NCBI GenBank assembly: GCA_030323305.1
Contig: CP106741.1
Span: 4,091,501 to 4,155,500, forward strand
Direction: 5' to 3'
Source: Paenibacillus sp. CC-CFT747
GTDB taxonomy: Bacteria > Bacillota > Bacilli > Paenibacillales > NBRC-103111
DNA: 64,000 nucleotides
Part shown: piece after piece, positions 58,334-64,000 of the stretch
Layout: each line of letters begins with the position of its first letter
How positions within the stretch are numbered: the stretch's first letter is position 1
Position numbers and translations under genes: made by a program
The notes under the pieces: model-generated
What the model saw: only the letters and a program-made list of their open reading frames with translations
Told to the model about the DNA's origin: nothing
Database searches by the model: none

Positions 58334-60559
58334 TTGTCATTGGAAAACCGGAATATTTACAAGTCGATCTTCGTCCGCCTGCTTGTAAGCGTTACCGCGG
58401 TTTTGCTGGTTTCCTCGACCTTGCTTTTTTCTTTTTTGAACGGATCGCCCTGGGGCTGGTTTCCCAATCGGACCTGAAAAGCCTGCAGCAAACGAGCCGG
58501 GAAATCGCCAAAATGACCGATACGGCCAAAACGCTTTCGTTCCAAATATACCGGGACCCGTCCATCGCGAAGCTTATCTACTATCCGAAGCCGGATATTT
58601 ACGACGTTACGCTCGCCATGCAGCAGCTGGACAATTACCGCATGTCCATGCCTTTCATCGAATCCGTCTATGTGTACAATTCGAATGCCGGTGTTTTCTA
58701 CATAAGCTCGGATACCTTGCGAAACGGGACCCAGACCCGGGAAGAGCTCGATGACCAGGGTATCCTCAACGTTCTGGATCACCAAGAGGGCGTGCTGCCT
58801 TATCAGCCGATTCCGAGAACCTACACCTTAGGGGACTCCAAACGGGTCAGCAGCTATACCTACTTGTCCTTCGATGCGTTGGAGAAGCAGCTTAGCGCTG
58901 CGGTCGTCATCAACATTGCGGAGGACTGGATGAACCGCGATTTCAGCGGAAGCGGAGAGACGTCGGCCCAGACCTTCATCCTTAACAAAGAAGGACAGCT
59001 TCTGTCGAGAAACGGGGAAGACCCGATCCGCACGGATTATTCCGGCCTGCCCTACATTTCCGAGATTCTGGACAACGGCTCTTCCGCTGCCTACTTCGTT
59101 GGGGATGTGGACGGGGTCCGGTCGCTTGTGTCCTATACCTCGGCGGACGCATTGGGCTGGAGGTATGTCCGCGTTACGCCGTACGGGGAAATCACCCGGG
59201 AAATTTCGTCCATGCGGGTGAAAACGATCGCCATCTGCCTAGGTCTTCTTCTGCTGGGAGGAGTGGCTTCGGTACTGGCCTCGCGGCGGATGAACGGGCC
59301 GATCGACCAAGTGCTCCGCCGGCTAAAGACGCTCGAAACCGAGCGCCGCAACGACCTGTTCATCATTCGGGAGGAGTTCATCCGCAATTTCCTGCTCGGC
59401 CGGGAAACCGGCTCCCCGGCTATCCTGCAGGAGAAGCTGAGCGCCTGTGGGTCCAAGCTTCAGGTCCAGGAGTACTCCCGGCTCGTCATGCTCAAGCTCG
59501 ACCGCTTTCCGGAGTGCACGGAGAGGTACCGGGAGGAGATCAAGCTGGTCAAATTCGCGGTGCTGAACATAAGCACGGAAATCGTTTCCCCGCTCGTTCG
59601 GGTGGAGGGGGCGGACGTGGCGGAGGATCACGTTCTGCTCGTCTTCTCCCATGAGGAGAAGAGCCGATTGGAGGACGCCTCGCTGACCGACCCGCTGAAA
59701 GCGGCTCAAGCGGAGATCATCCGCCATCTCGGCGTATCCGTCTCGGTTACGTCCGGTCCGGTAAGGAGACCCTTCCCGAAGCGGTCTCCCTTTACAAGCA
59801 GGTGAGGGAAGCCTCGCTGCACCGGCTTTTTTACGGGCATGGCTGCCTGTTGTTTGCCGAAGACATTTTGGCTCATGGGGATAAGGATTATGCGTTTCCT
59901 CTTCAGAAGGAGAAGCTTCTGGTGGATGGCTTGATGGCCGGCAAAACGGAGAAAGCGATGGAAATCTTCTCGGAAATGGTACGGGATACCTCCGATTACC
60001 CTTACCCGGTGGTGCAGATGACGATCTCCCGGCTGGCCTGTACGGTAAGCGGGGTTCTTCATACGATCCGGAAGAACAACGGACTGGAGCCGGAGGGCGA
60101 GCACGATGCGGCCCTTGCCCTTATCGGAGAGGCGGAGACGCTCGAGGAGCTATCGGAAACCATTCACCGGATCTTCGAAGAGGTGGGGGGCGGTTGACGG
60201 GAAGAAAGAACGACAAGCAGGAAGAGACCGTGCGAAGAATCGGAGAGATTCTGGAGCGGGATTACCCGGACCCCAACCTGTGCCTGAACTCGATTGCGGA
60301 AGAGCTGGAGATGTCGCCGATCTATGTTAGCCGGCTTTATAAGCAGGTGACCTATCGTACCTTGACGGACGCGATCCAGGAAATCCGCATGAACGCGGCC
60401 AAGCAGCTGCTCCTGACGACCGAGGACCCAGTGGCCGACATTGCGGAGAAGACGGGCTATACGAGCTCGTCCTACTTCTACCGGAGCTTCAAGAAGGCGA
60501 ACGGGGTAACGCCGAACGATTTCCGTAAGCAGGGAGTGAGGGAGGAGTCTAGCGGGTAG
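58334..60559 (+). CDS. Membrane-anchored AraC-family regulator (three frameshifts)
   Basis: A one-component transmembrane transcription regulator of about 742 residues. An N-terminal helix (FVRLLVSVTAVLLVSSTLLF) and a second helix near residue 300 (IAICLGLLLLGGVASVLA) bracket an extracellular Cache-like sensor of about 260 residues. A cytoplasmic linker and a C-terminal AraC double HTH (LNSIAEELEMSPIYVSRLYK, VADIAEKTGYTSSSYFYRSF, then KKANGVTPNDFR) follow. TTG 58334 is chosen because AAAGGAG lies nine bases upstream. Lost bases near 58432 (a T), 59772 (an A) and 60187 (a G) break the frame. It is divergent from the second sugar ABC operon, which it probably activates when the extracellular sensor is engaged. 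Confidence 0.87.
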
Positions 60560-60675
60560 GGGGCTGGGGCCACTGCTGCCTACAAATTGACCTCCCTCTT
60601 CCCAGGAATAATTGTTCCAAATACAGATAATCAATGTATTATGCCTTTTGGAAATATATTCTTGGAGTTGAGGAC

Positions 60676-61260
60676 ATGGGCCATACCAACATTGACCCGA
60701 TATTGTTAGAAATACCTGAAAGCTTCGAAAGTGAACGCCTATTGATACGGGCGCCCTTATGGGGAGATGGAGCTTCTGTTAATGAGGCAGTAAGAGAAAG
60801 TATTGAGGAGTTACGTCCGTGGATGCCATAGGCACAGAGCATTCCTACTATCGAAGAATCCGAAGCAGGAATACGACATTCTAGATTACTATATATAGAG
60901 CGTAAAGACCTACGACTAATTTTAGTGCATAAAACGACAGGTCAATTTGTAGGCAGCAGTGGTCTTCATCGAATAGATTGGGAGGCACGTAAGTTTGAAA
61001 TCGGATATTGGGTGCGCACCTCTTTTGTAAAACAAGGCTACTTGACCGAAGCAGTAAATGCCATTACGACCTTTGCAATACAAGAGTTGCAAGCGAATCG
61101 TATTGAGATTCGATGTGATTCACATAATACACGAAGTGCAAGGGTAGCGGAACGCACGGGTTTCACATTAGAAGGTATTCTTCGTAACGATAAGTGTGCT
61201 GTAGATGGATCTTTTAGGAATACTATGATATTTTCTAAGGTTCGTGGCGTTGAGTATTAA
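60676..61260 (+). pseudogene. GNAT acetyltransferase with in-frame TAG
   Basis: A GNAT protein of about 194 residues resembling RimJ/RimL-type N-acetyltransferases: ESERLLIRAPLWGDGASVNE, then GQFVGSSGLHRIDWEARKFE, IGYWVRTSFVKQGYLTEAVN and SHNTRSARVAERTGFTLEGI with the acetyl-CoA site. The frame is continuous except for TAG at 60829-60831 in RPWMP-stop-AQSIP, where relatives carry Trp (TGG to TAG). This is a base change, not the one-base loss seen elsewhere. The gene is far more AT-rich than its neighbours, suggesting recent acquisition. It could be inactive, a sequencing error or a read-through case. Confidence 0.8.
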
Positions 61261-61291
61261 AATTGCAATTAATAACCATTCATCTAACAAA

Positions 61292-61316
61292 AAAGAGGGG
61301 CTTCCGCCCCTCTTTG
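61292..61316. terminator. Terminator after GNAT gene
   Basis: A 10-bp perfect stem, AAAGAGGGGC (61292-61301) with GCCCCTCTTT (61306-61315), with a TTCC loop and flanking A residues. It may serve both converging directions. Confidence 0.85.
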
Positions 61317-61392
61317 CTTATTCCGCCATACCTCTTAATATTAATTCTTTCCGAACTAACAGTGAACAGCACCGCATGAAGAATGCAACCCC

Positions 61393-62166
61393 TCAAACCA
61401 CAGGAATCCTTTCCTCATCCAAAACCACATAAACCGGACAGTGATCACTGCCGAGAATGTGGGGATCCATCCCGGCCTCCGTAAGAGACGGCATCAGCCG
61501 GGAGGAGACGAGGAAGTAGTCGATCCGCCAGCCGACATTCCGTTCCCGGACTTTCGGCATATTGGACCACCACGTATAGGCATCCGTCCGGTCGGGGTAG
61601 AGGGAGCGGAACGAATCGGCGAATCCCGCCTCGAGCAGGACGGTCATCTTCTCCCGTTCCTCCGGGGTGAAGCCGGAGTTGTTCTTGTTGGATTTGGCGT
61701 TCTTCAGGTCGATTTCCTGATGGGCGACGTTCAAGTCTCCGCACACAATCACCGGCTTCTTCTTGTCGAGCTCCAGCAAGTAGCGACGGAAGCGGTCCTC
61801 CCAGTCCAGCCGGTAGTCAAGCCGGGACAAGTCCCGCTTGGCATTCGGCGTGTACACGTTGACGAGCTGGAAGGTTTCGAATTCCAGCGTCAGGATCCGC
61901 CCTTCGGGCTCGCGGTCTTCTTCCATTCCGTAACGAACCGAAAGGGGCTCCCGCTTCGTGAAAACGGCCGTTCCGGAGTATCCCTTCTTCTCCGCATAGT
62001 TCCAATATTCCTTGTAGCCTTCCCCGCATTCCATAGCGATCTGCCCTTCCTGCAGCTTCGTTTCCTGGACGCAGAAAAGGTCGGCTTGGGTCTCGTGAAA
62101 ATAATCGTGAAAGCCTTTGTTTACGCAGGCCCGCAGCCCGTTGACGTTCCATGATACCAGCTTCAT
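61393..62166 (-). CDS. xth: Exodeoxyribonuclease III (AP endonuclease)
   Basis: An intact 257-residue exonuclease III/ExoA-type enzyme of base-excision repair, cutting 5' of abasic sites with Mg2+. The active-site series is complete: SWNVNGLRA (Asn7), CVQETKLQEG (metal Glu), NVYTPNAKRD (Tyr), VCGDLNVAHQEIDL (Asp and Asn), WRIDYFLVS and LGSDHCPVYV (catalytic Asp-His). ATG 62166 has GGGAGAGAACC upstream. It is monocistronic between the GNAT and oxidoreductase genes. Confidence 0.96.
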   Translation of the reverse strand: MKLVSWNVNGLRACVNKGFHDYFHETQADLFCVQETKLQEGQIAMECGEGYKEYWNYAEKKGYSGTAVFTKREPLSVRYGMEEDREPEGRILTLEFETFQLVNVYTPNAKRDLSRLDYRLDWEDRFRRYLLELDKKKPVIVCGDLNVAHQEIDLKNAKSNKNNSGFTPEEREKMTVLLEAGFADSFRSLYPDRTDAYTWWSNMPKVRERNVGWRIDYFLVSSRLMPSLTEAGMDPHILGSDHCPVYVVLDEERIPVV

Positions 62167-62347
62167 CGGTTCTCTCCCTGATTGGATTTTGGCTTAAGTA
62201 TACCATAGGATAAGCCCCGCCGATGGCCTGCTGCCCGATGCATCTTACTATACCGTCTCTTCTATTAAAAAGTCACCGCTTCCAGCCGGCTTCTGGAAAG
62301 TTTCGGTTCGTTCGCTAGGGGTATACTACTAGGGAGGTGAGGAACAG

Positions 62348-63373
62348 ATGAGGAGGATGGAGATGTCCGACAATCAGCAGATTCATTTAATCAGGAGGCC
62401 GCAGGGAATGCCGGAGGCCGGCGATTTCTCATTCGTAGAGGCGGAGATGCCAGAGATCGGCGAAGGGCAGGCGCTGGTCCGTACCCTTTACTTGTCCGTG
62501 GATCCCTACATGAGAGGAAGAATGAGCGACAAGAAATCGTATGTGGCCCCTTTTGAAGTGGGACAAATGCTTTCCGGCGGCATCGTCGGCCAAGTGGAGG
62601 AGTCGCGCACCCCGTCCCTGGCTCGAGGGGATATCGTCACCGGCCATCTGGGCTGGCAGCGCTACGCCGCGGTGACGCCCGGGCAGGTGACGAAGGTGGA
62701 CCCGACGCTTGCGCCGATCTCCACCGCCCTCGGCGTGCTCGGAATGACGGGCCTAACGGCGTATTTCGGCCTGCTGGACATTGGCCGGCCAAAGGAAGGG
62801 GAGACGGTTGTCGTCTCGGGAGCCGCAGGGGCGGTGGGTATGATCGTCGGTCAGATTGCCCGGATCAAGGGAGCCCGGGCCGTGGGCATCGCCGGCTCGG
62901 AGGAGAAGACCGAATACCTGATCCGGGAGCTGGGCTTTGACGCGGCCGTGAACTACAAGAACGATACCTTCCGGGAAGAACTGGAGAAAGCCTGTCCCCA
63001 AGGCGTCGACGTTTATTTCGACAATGTCGGAGGGGACGTATCGGATGCGGTGCTGGCGCTCCTCAACAAAGGCGCCCGGATTCCGCTGTGCGGCCAAATT
63101 TCCATGTACAACCTGGAGAAGCCGGATATCGGTCCGCGTATCCAGCCCCAGCTCCTCATCAACAGCGCGCTTATGAAAGGATTCATCGTCGGGGAGTATG
63201 CGGCCCGTTTTGGCGACGGTGTCCGGGAGCTGGCCGGCTGGCTGAAGGAGGACAAGCTGAAGTATGCCGAAAACATCGTAGACGGCTTTGAGAATACGAT
63301 AGAGGCCTTCCTTGGGTTGTTCAGCGGGGAGAACGTGGGCAAGCAGCTGGTGAAGGTCGCAGAGCCCCGATAG
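62348..63373 (+). CDS. Zinc-independent MDR NADP-dependent oxidoreductase (YfmJ-like)
   Basis: An intact medium-chain reductase of 341 residues, close to B. subtilis YfmJ and leukotriene B4/prostaglandin reductases that reduce enones with NADPH. Signatures are YLSVDPYMRGRMSD near residue 50, LGMTGLTAYFGLLDIG, the NADP loop VVSGAAGAVGMIVGQIARIKG, VDVYFDNVGGDVSDAVL and GRIPLCGQIS-type (ARIPLCGQISMYN). ATG 62348 has GGGAGGTG upstream; ATG 62363 is in frame. A terminator follows 36 bp after the stop. Confidence 0.92.
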   Translation: MRRMEMSDNQQIHLIRRPQGMPEAGDFSFVEAEMPEIGEGQALVRTLYLSVDPYMRGRMSDKKSYVAPFEVGQMLSGGIVGQVEESRTPSLARGDIVTGHLGWQRYAAVTPGQVTKVDPTLAPISTALGVLGMTGLTAYFGLLDIGRPKEGETVVVSGAAGAVGMIVGQIARIKGARAVGIAGSEEKTEYLIRELGFDAAVNYKNDTFREELEKACPQGVDVYFDNVGGDVSDAVLALLNKGARIPLCGQISMYNLEKPDIGPRIQPQLLINSALMKGFIVGEYAARFGDGVRELAGWLKEDKLKYAENIVDGFENTIEAFLGLFSGENVGKQLVKVAEPR

Positions 63374-63409
63374 GTGTCAGGCTAAGTTATTTTTGTGCAA
63401 ATGTTCGTT

Positions 63410-63437
63410 AGCATCTTCTATATAGAAGGTGCTTTTT
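63410..63437 (+). terminator. Terminator after MDR oxidoreductase
   Basis: A 10-bp stem with one G-U pair (AGCATCTTCT with AGAAGGTGCT), an ATAT loop and a T run. Confidence 0.85.
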
Positions 63438-63502
63438 CTTTTCTATAATAAGGGTAAGCGAATAACGCTTTCATTCTTGATTCTGTTAAGGAGGGTTCCT
63501 TC

Positions 63503-64000
63503 ATGAGCCGCAATGCGCCACTGCTTCTGAACGATGAGCAGATGAGAAAGTTCATTACCGAAGGATTCTTGATTCTGAATACGGATTTTCCGGAGGAGTT
63601 CCATCAAGCGCTGGTCACCCAGCTGGAGACCGTGTATGAGAAGGAAGGCAACCCGGGGAACAACCTGCTTCCCCGCATCCGGGAGCTGCAAAAGGTATTC
63701 GATCATCCTGTCATTACGGGAGCGCTGACCAGTGTGCTCGGACCTGATTATATGCTTCACGCCCACCGGCACGGGCATTTCAACGCTTCCCCGAAAGCGG
63801 GGGCTGGCACAAGGACAGCTACTGGGGCTACGGCAAAATCCGCAACCATCATCCCTGGTGGGCGATGATCATGTATTTCCCTCAGGATACGCCGGTTGAG
63901 CTCGGCCCGACGGGGGTAATGCCCGGCACGCAAAACTACGATTCCCGTATCTTCGAGTCCGATGAAACGGAAGGAGAGGCGCTGGCGAGCGGAAAAGCCG
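63503..64000 (+). CDS. Phytanoyl-CoA dioxygenase-family protein, 5' part (one frameshift)
   Basis: The N-terminal part (about 166 residues) of a non-haem Fe(II)/2-oxoglutarate-dependent PhyH-family dioxygenase; the gene runs past the window end. Visible are LNDEQMRKFITEGFLILNTD, the LGPDYMLHAHRHGHFNA stretch and, after repair, GGWHKDSYWGYG carrying the His-x-Asp iron ligands, then HPWWAMIMYFPQDTPVELGP. One lost base near 63793 (GAAAGCGGGGGCTGG) disrupts the frame. ATG 63503 follows AAGGAGGG. The substrate is unknown. Confidence 0.88.

Noticed and set aside
60600-61320. Mobile element carrying the AT-rich GNAT gene
   Set aside because: No transposase, terminal inverted repeats or target duplications were seen at the edges; only the base composition is foreign.

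Overview
The window looks like a chromosomal stretch from a member of the Paenibacillaceae (Paenibacillus or a close relative). The evidence is the GC-rich but clearly Firmicute gene content: strong AGGAGG-type ribosome binding sites with frequent TTG and GTG starts, a YjcZ-type tiny membrane protein, GlpP/GlpD glycerol control, EgsA/AraM, LplB/LplC-like sugar ABC permeases with no ATPase gene beside them, a FIMAH-type C-terminal domain, and a membrane-bound AraC regulator divergent from a sugar ABC operon. No rRNA, tRNA, CRISPR array, insertion sequence or prophage was seen. About 26 genes are interrupted by single-base frameshifts (about 44 sites). All but one are consistent with one lost base, mostly in short G or C runs. 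Restoring one base per site gives full-length proteins, so I treat them as sequence errors and give whole-gene coordinates; residue positions are approximate.

Layout. 0-5 kb: an EAL phosphodiesterase fragment, a small membrane protein, an ArsB/NhaD-type transporter, catalase and a TIM-barrel epimerase. 5.3-12.8 kb: a glycerol-phosphate neighbourhood with a DeoR regulator, EgsA, an AraL/NagD-type phosphatase behind an attenuator-like leader, GlpP, GlpD behind a terminator leader, MgtC and a glycerophosphodiesterase. 12.9-16 kb: a metallo-hydrolase, a c-di-AMP (ydaO-type) riboswitch on the minus strand reading into a 70-residue acidic protein, and DUF4395, DUF1284 and Nudix genes.

16.1-22.2 kb is the most notable locus. 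It is a thiazole/oxazole-modified peptide cluster of the heterocycloanthracin type: a 109-residue precursor with 18 cysteines including seven tandem Ala-Gly-Cys units, a strong terminator, then a ThiF-like maturation/RRE protein, a zinc-ribbon/YcaO cyclodehydratase ending in a PHPHPFP tail, and a double-domain SagB-type dehydrogenase. No dedicated transporter, peptidase or immunity gene is recognisable.

22.3-31.4 kb: a nucleotidyltransferase, a YjcZ-like peptide, odhAB (2-oxoglutarate dehydrogenase E1 and E2), a VOC protein, an AraC regulator, a YwaF-like membrane protein and a serine hydrolase. 31.6-44 kb: a large secreted beta-propeller protein, an FAD monooxygenase, an ion-transporter-like permease, an M29 aminopeptidase, a small winged-helix protein, an LtaS-like sulfatase and an MFS transporter.

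44-60.6 kb: two carbohydrate-uptake loci. The first has a GDPD-like protein, a LacI regulator and an operon of oxidoreductase, two permeases, lipoprotein, DUF4091 protein and PhnP-like hydrolase. The palindrome ATTTGGGCCCAAAT lies upstream of both the regulator and the operon. The second is an ABC operon on the minus strand divergent from a membrane-anchored AraC regulator. 60.6-64 kb: an AT-rich GNAT gene with an in-frame TAG, exonuclease III, a zinc-independent MDR oxidoreductase and the start of a phytanoyl-CoA dioxygenase-family gene cut by the window end.
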